Source of the DNA: Sorghum bicolor
Lineage: Eukaryota > Streptophyta > Magnoliopsida > Poales > Poaceae
Reading direction: 5' to 3'
DNA: 64,000 nucleotides
NCBI RefSeq assembly: GCF_000003195.3
Contig: NC_012878.2
Span: 13,509,104-13,573,103, forward strand
Shown: in pieces, positions 31,200 to 42,036 of the stretch
Layout: the number at the start of each line of letters is the position of its first letter
How positions within the stretch are numbered: position 1 is the first letter of the stretch
Position numbers and translations under genes: made by a program
The notes under the pieces: generated by a model
What the model saw: the letters and a program-made list of their open reading frames with translations, nothing else
Databases searched by the model: none
What the model was told of the DNA's origin: nothing

Positions 31200-32616
31200 A
31201 TGGCTGACCGTGCTCATGATGATCCTGATTATATGGAAGGTGTCATTCAAAATATGATCAACGACGGTAGTCAGTACTTTATTGATTACAACGAGATCAT
31301 GCAAGGCAATCCGACTAAACAATAAGAGGGCAATACCCCTGAGCAATAAGAGGGCAATGCGCCTGAGCAACAACTTGTCGTGCAACAAGAAGGAAATACT
31401 GGCGAGGTATGTAAATGTAAACATATATAATTAATGCATCTCTTACATTAGGTTTTAGACTTACTTGGTTATTAATTTAGTATTTTGTTTCTATATCTAC
31501 GTGTAGCCTTCTGGATCGACCTCTACGGGGAGAAGCATACCTCCACAAGGGCCAAAGAAGCCGTTGGAGGGCCGCTATGTAATCTCTGAGTTTGAGATAG
31601 CTACAGGCAGATGACTTGGTGAACTTGCAAATAAATATGTTAGTCATTGTGGATATCTTGTGAGAGATCAAATACCGATCAGTGCTCGTGAATGGAGAGA
31701 GAAGCGAGGTGCTCCTGAGATCAGTTTTGTCTCTGATCGTGACAAAGAGTTAGTTTGGAAAGCCGTCACAGACGTTTTCACCTTCGACACCAACGATGAA
31801 GAGTTGAAGGTGCGAATTTATGACTGGACTATGAAGAAGATGGCGGTACTGTTCTAAAATTGGAAGAAGACTTTGTACAATAAATTTGTCAAGAAAAACG
31901 AGACTCCAAATTTCAACCTCAAGCAATACGTAAAGCTGAGGGCCTTCTTAGATGACTTCGTGCAGTACAAAACATCAGAAGAGGGCGAGGAACGAGCCAT
32001 TAGAAACAAAGAGAATGCAAGTAAAAAGACATACCACCATCATATGGGATCAGGTGGTTATAAGAGTGCTATTCCCAAGTGGGACTGAATGGAACAGTAG
32101 ATGCTTGCTAGGGGGGTCACACCCGAGACAATAGCAAAGAATTGGAGCGAGCGCTCCAAGCATTGGTTCTACGGTCATGGGGGAAGCATGGACCCAGACA
32201 CCGGGGCGCTAGTTTGGGGCCAAGAAATCTCTAGAGCAGCTGAGAGACTAGTCCGTGCACGAGAGGCGGTTCAGTCTGGTGAGTTCAGGCCTAACAGGGA
32301 GAAGGATGAACTCACCTATGCGCTTGAAAATGCTCAGCACGGTGGGCGTACGAGAGGCTATGGGGCAGTTCCGTGGCTGCAATCATTCCAAACCGATCAA
32401 GATACCTACAGAAGCTGCCAGAGAAAGAAGGATGAGGAGGCAGAGTGGATCCGCTGCCTGGAAGCTTTTGTTCTGCAGTCACAAGAGCGCGAGAAAGCTC
32501 GTGAAGAATGGATGCAGGCGGAGATTCAAAGGCAAGTGCAAGCAGCACTTAGTCAAATGATGAAAGTGCAAGGTACATCACAGCCTGAGGTCAACGTTAG
32601 CCCCCAGGCTAGTTGA
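31200..32616 (+). pseudogene. CACTA second gene, Transposase_24 type
   Basis: Exon 1 starts at ATG 31200 (MADRAHDDPDYMEGVI) and ends near 31406. A second exon begins near 31507. The domain region reads WREKRGAPEISFVSD, then NWKKTLYNKFVKKNETPNF and SERSKHWFYGHGG. This matches plant transposase family 24 (PF03004, Ptta/En/Spm). The end is a Gln/Glu-rich helix. In-frame stops occur near 31321, 31345, 31612, 31855, 32086 and 32098. In En/Spm-like elements the second protein binds the subterminal repeats and assists excision. Confidence 0.75.
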
Positions 32617-34127
32617 AAAGCAGCTGCGCATCCACGGAAGTACCAATCATTCAGGATGACACGAAGCTACACTTCCCCGTGGATGATGTCACAGAGGCTT
32701 TTACTACCTATGAGCTGCATGTACCAGATGGGAATGCAACAAAAAAGGTGGCTATCCCTGTTGTCAACCCTATCGACCGAACGAGACTCCAAGAATCCAT
32801 AATCGACCAGTACCTGGTGAATATGCTAGCGTCTCGGTTGATAGGGTTGAGAAAGGTTGTGGCAATGTGCCTCTAGACATAGAAGGGGGAGACGGAGAGA
32901 AGACCTTAGGTGAAGCTGAGAAGACATTTATTTGTTGGCGCAAGCGCTTCATAATTATTCCTCAACATAGGTTTGTGTGTGATTTTACTTCTTATATTAT
33001 TTATTATGTATTGAAATTAAAAAGTTTGCTCACAAAACTTGTAATTGTTTTCTTTGCAGGGACTCCTCCAACCTAAGTCCAGTTCTCTCCCCAGCGCATC
33101 ATAGTGCTACGGGCGGTGACAATGCTGGATCTCCTCCAATACCTGCGGCGGCCACATCGACCCCGCCACCGCCTCCACCACGGTCTCCACCTCCTCCACC
33201 GAGGTCTCCAACTCCTCCACCGTGTTCTCCAACACCGAAAAGATTGGCCCCACGACCTCCACCCCCTACACCGCCCTCTCCAAAGAGTACACGGTTGGTC
33301 CACTCGCCTCCAAAGCGAGGTAGTCAGAAGCGGTCCGCCCAAGAACGACCGAAGTCATCGGTCCCACCTCCAAAGAAGGCTGCCTCAGCAAAGAGAGCTA
33401 AGACACCAGAAAAATTATATTATAAAAAGAGTGAAGAGGAGGTAATTGCTGTATCCAAAGCTGAGGTGAAACAATTTTTTGATAAATTGAAGGAGGATAG
33501 AAAAAAGCGGCTAAACCCAGAAAAGCCGTACTTTTATGTAAAGCCATCGGAACTGAGGCAGAAGGTGGCGGACCAGCAAAAGAAGCAACGCGAAGCTCAG
33601 AAAAGGCCAGCACTTTCGGACTATGAGCGGTCTCTGGTCAAATCTTCACAGCCTAGAAAGAGAGTAGGAAAGGGGGTCCCATAGCTTCGAGAAGTATCAA
33701 AACCGGTGCCCCCTTTGATTGTGCCAAATCAATACGGCTCAAATGAAGACTTGATGGCAAAGAAATCCTTAGCGTTGTCTGAGCTAGACTCTCTTGAGCG
33801 TTACTTTGGACAGAGCGGTTTAAATATGAAAGAAATTGCCGCCATTATTTGATGCCAAACATTTGAAAAAGCTGAGATAGTTGATCAATGGAGGGTAAGA
33901 TATGAACCGGGCAGGAGTCTATTCGACCCTCAGCGTTTACATGAGCTCGACACACAAATGTTTGCAATAAACAAATGGTGCATTGAGGCGTCTAAAAGCG
34001 GAGAGAATTGGATTTCTGTTCGTATTAGACAACATCACTACTTCCATGGAGATGACCTCATATACGTGCAGTTCGAAGAATTGCACCAATTATGTCACCT
34101 CGACGCTCTCGACAAATCTCTTGTCAG
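32617..34127 (+). pseudogene. CACTA second gene, downstream proline-rich and C-terminal part
   Basis: This segment begins with VPIIQDDTKLHFPVDDVTEA in another frame. An intron-like stretch at about 32960-33059 precedes a Pro-rich region (PPPPPPRSPPPPPRSP at about 33165) with basic KRGSQKRS segments. After a TAG at 33682-33684 it continues with INKWCIEASKSGENWI and YFHGDDLIYVQFEELHQL, ending LDALDKSLVSC at 34127. In related CACTA proteins this block precedes a Ulp1-like protease domain, which is missing here because element E starts. Confidence 0.65.
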
Positions 34128-34839
34128 CTGCAAACATAAAGGGCTAATACCCGATTCAAACGTTAAGGCGTTCCAGCCGATTTGACCTTACAATCGACAA
34201 AGGTGGTAACTCGACCACTTTGGTCCCGACAACAGCGATGTGCCCGGATGTCACGGCCAAGAGGTGATCACGCAGAACTTGAGAACGCGCCGAGTTTGAC
34301 TCGACGAATTCCTAAGAACTTGTAGTAAAAAGAAAAATATGACGAAGTCGTCGAACAAGTAGATGCTAGAATATGAGTAAAAACTTGTGTTTGATTGATT
34401 GATAGATCTCTTCATTACAAGGCCCTAGGGTGTACATTTATACCCTGCTCAAAGAGCTACAATCAGACACGACTAGGACTCAAATTCCAAATTAAACGGA
34501 ACCCGTATACAAAACGAATTCTAATGACTAAGGAAAACATTAAACTACCCCCTCGTAACCGATCAGGACACTGCCACGGATCAATCGGCAACTTCCATGC
34601 TTTTCTTCAGAATCATCGGCAAACCACCTGTTACAACCATCGGCAAACATCGGCTCTGGTCATCGGCATGAACACATCATCACCCCTGGACTTAGTCATA
34701 TTCAATTGTTCCCCTATCGGCACCATCCCTCCATCGGCAACTTCCCTGTAGACTAGTTATCGTTGCTTCATCTGCTGATCTATACTTTACTAACACCAGG
34801 TTCACGTCCGAAGATACGTGTCCAAAAACAGTGTCAACA
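34128..34839 (-). repeat. Element E 3' LTR, truncated
   Basis: It aligns base for base in length (712 bp) with 58213-58924 at about 96% identity. The first 19 bases of the complete LTR (58194-58212) are absent. The right end is GTGTCAACA. It is followed at 34840-34853 by the polypurine tract, read as AAATTGGGGGCATG on the - strand. Confidence 0.9.
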
Positions 34840-35233
34840 CATGCCCCCAATTTCAGAGTATAAAATCATTAATGCTCCGAAATTCTCTACAGTAATGATG
34901 CCTTTCCGCAATTAATTCTCCTAATTTGGTAATCGACCGTTAAATCCGAACAACCTTGGCCCGATTCTCCTATAGATTCCTCGAATTCCTCAACCTCCGG
35001 AACCGAATCTCTCCAATTTATGCGCCCATCGGCAATATTACCGTTAGAGGGAACTGCCGATGAACCGATCAGGAGATCTTGTACAGTGAAATATCTTCAA
35101 AACCGCTTGCTGTCAAATCACCTGCAGAATCCCTTGATTATCGTGCGAACAGTTACCATATCCACCTGAACACCCTCAGATTTCACGGATGCGGCAAAGA
35201 GATAAGTCAGATTTGCCCCTGCCTGATTTGTCC

Positions 35234-35242
35234 TATAAATAG
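35234..35242 (+). promoter_or_regulatory. TATA box of the element E antisense gene
   Basis: TATAAATAG lies about 155 bp upstream of the ATG at 35392. The identical box stands at the same distance in F (41880). Confidence 0.65.
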
Positions 35243-35391
35243 TTCCTTCTCCGGTACTCCTCCTCCATCTTATCATTCTACAGCCCAAAATCTACTTTCC
35301 TAGCGGCGGCACCACCTGAGGATTCCATGAACTTCAACGAAGGTCTTCTCCACCAATCCCCCAAGTCTTCAACCCTCTTCCATGCGAGAAA

Positions 35392-38300
35392 ATGGCCATC
35401 AACTTCGTCATTCCTGAGGTCAGTTTACCACCCTTCTTTTTCCACACTCTTGCTGTATTCCTGTTCATCCGCAATTCCTTTTACTGAAGACTCCTTTTTC
35501 TTTTTGTCCTTTTTATCCTCAAAAACTTTTAGGATTTGGCTGATAAGATCGTAATTCCTACCGATCAACCTCACCTCCAATGTCTTGGCCCGCTAGGAAA
35601 TCCAGATCCCACCGATCTAATAAACGCAGAGACAAACAGAATCCCCTTTAGTGCCAAAAACTTCTCTCTAGATCTATGGAAAGATGCCTTCCGTTCCTGG
35701 CCCAGTCCTACCAAAGGATGGAAGGATTGGTTCCTGAGAGTCAGTCACTCAAATGAGGTTCAATGGGGCGAGCGGAAGTTAGACCAGTGCATTAGATTGT
35801 CTCTTGCCTATATGGAGAGGAATGAGTCACTGTTAATCGCTGCCTCGTACTTTTGGTCAGACACGCTCAATGCTTTTGTGTTTGGTCATGGCCCTGCTTC
35901 TCCTACACTTGCCGATGTACTTATGCTCACCGGCTTAGACATATCCACTGCCGATAACAGCCATCTATTTGACACCAAACCCAGTTCTAAGGTAGAAACT
36001 CGTGCTATCGGCGGCTGGTCTGGGTACATTCAGAAGTACCGAAAAACAGGACTTGTCAGTGCAAAGGAACAGACCACCTTCCTGAATATGTGGCTGGACA
36101 AGTTTGTATTCTGTGGCCGATCGGCAGGACCAACCTCTGTTTATTTATCGGCAGCAAAAAGATTAGCCAATGGTGGCCGATTTCCTCTTCGCCGCTACTT
36201 GCTCGGTTCTGCTTATCACCTCCTCCACCAAATAGCCAAGAAACTTCTGCTGGGTCAATCCATCGGCAACCTAGGAGTTCCTTGGTGGTTTATCAACATG
36301 TGGCTTAGTCTCCACATGCACAAATGTCTCGAATTCGACCTCCTTGCACAGCGCTTCCCCAGGGACATAGCCGAGGATTATGAATTGGATGAAGAAGAAT
36401 CGGCAACTCGTTCCCCCTTGAACTTTGGCAAAGCTGCCATAGTTTTACCTGGCACTGGTGGTAATGAAGACCATGTCAGCAGATTCTTTCAGACTCTCTA
36501 TGAAGGTCTGACCGGAGAACAGCGGGCATGGATGCCTTATGAAGATCTAGACACCAGATTTCCTCTGACTTTCCACCCCTTCAATGATACTCTCAACAAG
36601 GACTGTGATGTGATGATGGCAATTATCACCCCGAGGGCCATACCAGTGAACTTCTTTGGTAGTGGGAAAGCTTCCAATCTGACCTATGAGTTTTACAACC
36701 CATCGGCACTAGCTCGCCAACTGGCTTTCGGTCAACTGCCGATTGCACTTTGCTACGCCGATGTGGGAAAGCCGAGGGAAACCATCACCAGCAATCTTGA
36801 GTGGATTAGAATAGCTCAACTTCCACCAAACGCTGATACAGATGTCGATCTATCGGCTTGGATTCTGGCTCTCTTCATTACCTAGGCATACAAACAGTGG
36901 TGGGAGGAGTGGAAAGAGCAGTTGTTCTGCAGATCGGTCCTCATATACCTTGGCATGATCGACTCCAAATACAAAGTCCCCGATAATACTGTAAGTATTT
37001 TAACCGATGCTTCAATCTTATTATTTTTCGCTTTTGTCGGCAACTTACTTCCTCTATTTTACACAGGTTGACAATACACCACCATCGGTCAACAGAATTG
37101 GTAAGCCAATTGAACTCCCTCCATCGGGGCCGATTTCTTTGATCGGTAATAATGCTCCAAGTCTGGCGGCCCTAATGCACCGGGGCGCACGTCTCAAGAA
37201 AATCACCACCAAGCGGACCAAGACATCTCCATCGGTCGCTGCTGCTGCTCTGGCACAAGTTTTCAAGGTAGAATGTTTTTTTACCTCTTCAATATGCATC
37301 GATTCCGTCCCATACTTATATGGCTTTTTCAGGATACATCGGCAGGCATGGGCACCTCATCGGTAACTTTCTTAACCATCATTCCATTAATACTCTGTTA
37401 CACTCGTACTCATAAAACCTTCATTGTTGTATCAGCAAACTGGCAAATCGGCCAAGACCAGAAGCGCCAAAGCAAGTGCCGATGCCCCCCAAGCCAGTCA
37501 AACTAAGAGAAAGGACCCTAAGAGCACCAAGTTACAGGCAAAACGCCAGAAAACGGCACCACCTTCTTCTCCTCCCCCAGTGTCACCGATTCACATACAA
37601 TCGTCCCCTTCTTCACCAGAAGTTCAAACTCAACAAGCACCATCTCCAACTCAGCCGCAAGAAGAACCCCAACCAGAAGAACCTCAGCCAGAAGAACCCC
37701 AGCCGGAAGAGATATCAACTGATGTACACGAGCAGACCGCCGATCCAGTGAGCTCAATCATAGCATCAGTAGCCTCCTCAATCCAGACAAGCGTCGCACC
37801 CCCTCAAGGTAAATTACTGCCTATGAAATCATTGCCAATGGACCTACTTTTGCACTTTATAATTATCTCTGTCAATCTTTCAGCTGACATAGTTTTATCG
37901 GCAACTCCAGCCGGTCAACCTGTGGTACCATCGGCCTCAACTAGCCAGAGGCAAGAGATAGCTCTGAAACAAGTAAGTTATTTGATTATCATTCTTTATT
38001 TTACTAATATTTCATCATCAAATAACTCATGTCCTTTTCTCTTTCAAGAACAAGATTCTCCCAACAACCTGTTCTCCTTTGCCATAGAAATCTCCGAAGA
38101 TGAAGGTGAGGAAGCGAGTTCTTTTCAAGCAATTGGGATCTCATCGGCAGAAATTAGAGCAAAGCTGGAGGACCTACTGGCCCTGCTTCACCAGGATACA
38201 GCCCAACTAGTCGATGACTCCGATCCAGCCAAGGTTCTATTTAAAGCTCTCAGAGGCCAGATCCCTGCCGATGCCGAGGAAATCCTCTTCAAGGCCGCAC

Positions 38301-38724
38301 ATTTGGAGAGTCGACAGCTTTAGTACCAAAAGGCCACTCAGTGCCTCGCCGATAGGGCTAGTTATGCCCAGCTTTCAGAGGAGGTGATGAAGGTAAAGCA
38401 TCTTGCCGATGAGAAGCATAAGAGCATCGGCATTCTAAAATCCTCAAGAGACGTGCTGAAGCAAAAGATCTCTGACCTATCGGCGAAAAGAGAAGCCCTG
38501 TTGGTAGAACTTTGTCTCAAGCTCAACAAGAAGAAAGCCAGCTACCTGAAGCGATCAAGACTCTCGAATAGGAGCGAAACATCCAAGCTCGCAAGGCACT
38601 GCAGATGAAGAAGAAGCTGAAACCGGTGGAAGGTTCTACCGATGAAGACATCAAAGAGATAGAAGAAGCTGATCAAATTCGTCTGCGTGCTATATCAGCT
38701 ATCCAAGCCTTGCTGAATGTATGA
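35392..38724 (+). pseudogene. Element E antisense gene with plant mobile domain
   Basis: Exons read by comparison with F are 35392-35418, 35533-36990, 37067-37267, 37333-37362, 37436-37808, 37884-37972 and 38048-38724. Exon 2 encodes a plant mobile domain (PF10536-like) with WPSPTKGWKDWFLRVSHS, then FWSDTLNAFVFGHGP, LADVLMLTGLD and TTFLNMWLDKFVFC. The following exons are Pro/Gln/Glu-rich (QPEEPQPEEPQPEE), and the last exon is coiled coil. Damage includes TAG at 36883-36885 (F has CAG), the exon-7 acceptor changed from AG to AA, a TAG near 38321 and an indel near 38510. Cellular PMD proteins (MAIN, MAIL1) act in transposon silencing; the role of this one is unknown. Confidence 0.82.
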
Positions 38725-38882
38725 ACTCTTCATCGGCGGCGTACTTCGCTTTCTCTTTAAAACACTTCTAATCATTTTGGGCTAGCCGATAGGACTGTTA
38801 TCGGCACCCCTTTTAAAACATTGAGTCCGGCCCCAGATACACTTTGATCCAGCCGATAGGAATGTTATCGGCACTTAAACTT

Positions 38883-40688
38883 TCATGCATCAATCCATAT
38901 GCTAGGATAATATTTCTTTAGGTATTTGCCATTCAACTTCCTAGGAAATTCAACTCCTTCGAGAGTTTCTAAAATATAGGCATTGCCAAGAGCAAATCTA
39001 TTTATCCGATAGGGACCCTCCCAATTGGGAGACCACTTCCCAAATTTTGAACTTTTAGTCCCGATCGGTAAGATTAGTTTCCATACTAAGTCTCCATCGA
39101 CAAACCCTTTAGCCTTTACCTTCTTATCATACCATCTGGCAACTCTCTTTTTATTTTCTTCTATACTCATCAAAGCCCTCAGCCGATGCCCTGCTAAATC
39201 ATCCAACTCATCTTTCATCAAAGTAGCATAGTCATCGGCAGTCAATTGATCTTGAAAAGATAATCACCTAGATCCAGTCTTAATTTCCCAAGGTAGCACT
39301 GCATCGTGTCCATACACCAACTAATAAGGTGAAACTTTGGTCGACCCATGACAAGCCATCCGATATGACCATAAAGCTTCATTCAATAATGTATGCCACC
39401 TCCTAGGATTTTCTTCAATCTTCCGTTTAATAAGCTTGATAATTCCTTTGTTGGATGCCTCGGCCTGCCCATTAGCTTGAGCATAATAAGGAGAAGAATT
39501 TAACACTTTAATTCCCATACCGATTGCGAACTCATCAAACTCCCCCGATGTAAACATAGTACCCTGATCGGTAGTAATCGTTTGAGGAATACCAAATCGG
39601 TAAATAATATGATCTTTCACAAAATCAATCATATTGGCCGATGTAACTTTCTTCAAAGGAATAGCTTCAACCCACTTGGTGAAATAATCAGTAGCAACTA
39701 AGATGAACTTATGCCCTTTGCTAGATGGTGGATAAATCTGGCCGGTCAAATCAATAGCCCATCCTCGGAACGGCCAAGGTTTAACAATGGGATTCATGGC
39801 CAATGCGGGCGCCCTTTGAATATTGCCAAATTTCTGACATCCTTGACACCCTTTGAAATACTTAAAACAATCCTCAAGTATAGTTGGCCAATAATACCCA
39901 TTTCTCCTGATCATCCATTTCATCTGAAAAGCCGACTGATGTGCTCCACACACTCTCTCATGGATTTCCCCTATCAAACTTTTAGCTTCATCCTCACCTA
40001 AGCACTTGAGAAGAACTCCATCGATCGTTCGATAATATAATTCATCTTCGAGGAGCACATACTTGGTAGCTTGAAACCGAACACGTCTCTCAACCTTCTT
40101 AGATGGATTCCTTAAATAATCAATGATTTCTCTTCTCCAATCATCGGCATTGATTGCCGATAACGTGTTCAATATGGGTTGATATCCCGAGGCATGCTGA
40201 GCCAACCGATTAGCCTCCTCATTATGTAACTGAGGAACATGTTCTAATCGGAAATCCTTGAATTCCTTTAATAATCGCATACTCTTTTCATAATAGGCTA
40301 TCAAGACCTCGCTTCGGATCATAGCTTCCAGCCAATTGATTTATAACCAGCATATAATCCCCGAAGACTTCAACAGCATCAGCATGAACTTCTCTTAACA
40401 ATTCCAACCCCTTGATCAAAGCTTGATAGTCGGCTTGATTATTCGTTGACGTGGCAACAATCGGCAAAGAGAACTCATACTTCCTTCCCTGAGGAGAAAA
40501 TAACACTATGCCGATTCTTGCCCCCCGGTCACACGTGGATCCATCAAAGAAGAGCGTCCAAGGCATAATTTCCAAAGTCTCCACTACACCGCAATGTTGA
40601 GTCACAAAATTGGCCATAACTTGCCCTTTAACCGCTTTAGCCGATTCGTAACCTAGATCAAATTCCGACAGTGCCAAAATCCACTTAC
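38883..40688 (-). pseudogene. Element E RNase H end and integrase
   Basis: This is the C-terminal part of E's polyprotein. RNase H shows FFDGSTCDRGARIGI and AEYQAL-like NNQADYQALIKG. The integrase zinc domain keeps IHERVCGAH and CQGC. The core has VATDYFTKWVEAIP (Asp), ITTDQGTMFTS (Asp) and NGQAEASNKG (Glu). The protein ends LKKYYPSIWIDA near 38883. Breaks include a stop near 39318 and a frame break near 40305-40320. At 40688 the frame is cut by element F, and it resumes at 53123. Confidence 0.85.
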
Positions 40689-40693
40689 CGATT

Positions 40694-41394
40694 TGTTGAT
40701 GCAAAAAGATCTGCAAACACAAAGGGCTAATACCCGATTCAAACATTAAGGCGTGCCAGCCGATTTGACCTTACTATCGGCAAAGGTGGTAACTCGAATA
40801 CTTTAGTCCTGACAACAGCGATGCGCCCGGATGTCACGGCTAAGAGGTACTCACGCGGAACTCGAGAATACGCCGAGCTTAAGTCGACGAATTCCTAAGA
40901 ACTCGTAGTAAAAAATAAAAAGTATGACAAAGTCGTCGAAAAGTAGATGCTGGAATATATGAGTAAAACGTGTGTTCGATTGATTGATAGATGTCTCATT
41001 ACAAGGCCCTAGGGTTCATATTTATACCCTGCTAAAAGAGCTACAACTAAACATGACTAAAACTCGAATTCTAAATTACACGGAATCCGTATACAAAACG
41101 ACTTAAATAAACAAGGAAATAACAAAGCTATCCCCCGTGACAAGCTGAAATCCTTCCATAAACCGATCAGCAGTTTCCGGACTCCCCCTCCGTATCATCG
41201 GCAGACTCTTTGCCATGGTCATCGGCAGACTCCCCCATTATAACCATCGGCATAAACACATCACTGCCTGCAGACCTAGTCATGTCCAACCTCTCCTTCA
41301 TCGGCAACCATCTTCATCGGCAATTCATCCTGTAAACAGCACACTGCCACCTTATCCTGCCATCCTGGACGCGTGTCTCAAAACGGTGTCAACA
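40694..41394 (-). repeat. Element F 3' LTR
   Basis: It starts TGTTGATGCAAAAAG and ends GTGTCAACA, so the ends form the short inverted pair TGTTGA/TCAACA. The polypurine tract follows at 41395-41408 (GGGGGGCATG on the - strand). Confidence 0.95.
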
Positions 41395-41879
41395 CATGCC
41401 CCCCAATTTCGGAGTATAAAACTATTAATGCTCCGAAATTTTCTGCAGTAATGATGCCTTTTCCCGCAATTAATGCTCCTAATCTGGTAACCGATAACCT
41501 CAATCTGAACAACTCTGATCCTATTCTTCCGCAGATTCCTCGAAATCCCCAACTTCCTAAACGGGCATCTCTCTCTCAACCGTACATCGGCAATATTACC
41601 GTTACAAAGATCTGCCGATGTACTGACCAGGATGTTCGTACAAACAGCTACCTCCCCTTTATTCGCCCATCGGCAATATAACCGTTATAGAATGCTGCCG
41701 ATGGACCGACCAGGAGATCTCGCACAGTAAAATATCTTCAGATAATGACCGCTTCCCGTCAAATCACCTACACAATCCCTTGATTACCGTGCGAACAGTT
41801 ACCATATCTACCTGAGTACCCTCGGATTTCTCGGATGCGGCAAAGAGATAAGTCAGTTTTGCCCTTGCCCATTTTGTCC

Positions 41880-41888
41880 TATAAATAG
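41880..41888 (+). promoter_or_regulatory. TATA box of the element F antisense gene
   Basis: TATAAATAG lies 149-157 bp upstream of the ATG at 42037, in a segment conserved with E (35234). Confidence 0.65.
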
Positions 41889-42036
41889 TTCCTTCTCGGG
41901 TACTCCTCCCCATCACATCATTCCACCACCCCAACTTTACTTTTCCAGCGGCGGCGCCATTCGAAGCTCCCAAGACCTCCGACAAGCACTCCTCCTCACC
42001 AATCCCGGTGTCTTCAAACACTCTCTTCGCATCAAG

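Larger units (their letters stand above)
23630..34127 (+). mobile_element. CACTA (En/Spm) transposon D, truncated
   Basis: The left terminus is CACTACTACAGAATGAGG at 23630, inserted in element A's antisense gene. Subterminal arrays of the TTTAGCACCGG type occur after the gap. The element carries a GRF zinc-finger gene, a TNP2-type transposase pseudogene, duplicated A/T-rich DNA, a second subterminal-like array at 29935, and a Transposase_24-type gene. It stops abruptly at 34127 in element E, and no matching right terminus is found. Two CACTA copies joined or nested could also explain the internal array. Confidence 0.8.

Noticed and set aside
33073..33342. Arg/Trp-rich frame on the minus strand opposite the proline-rich CACTA segment
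   Set aside because: It is the shadow of a Pro-rich repeat on the + strand (CCTCCACC units), not an independent gene.
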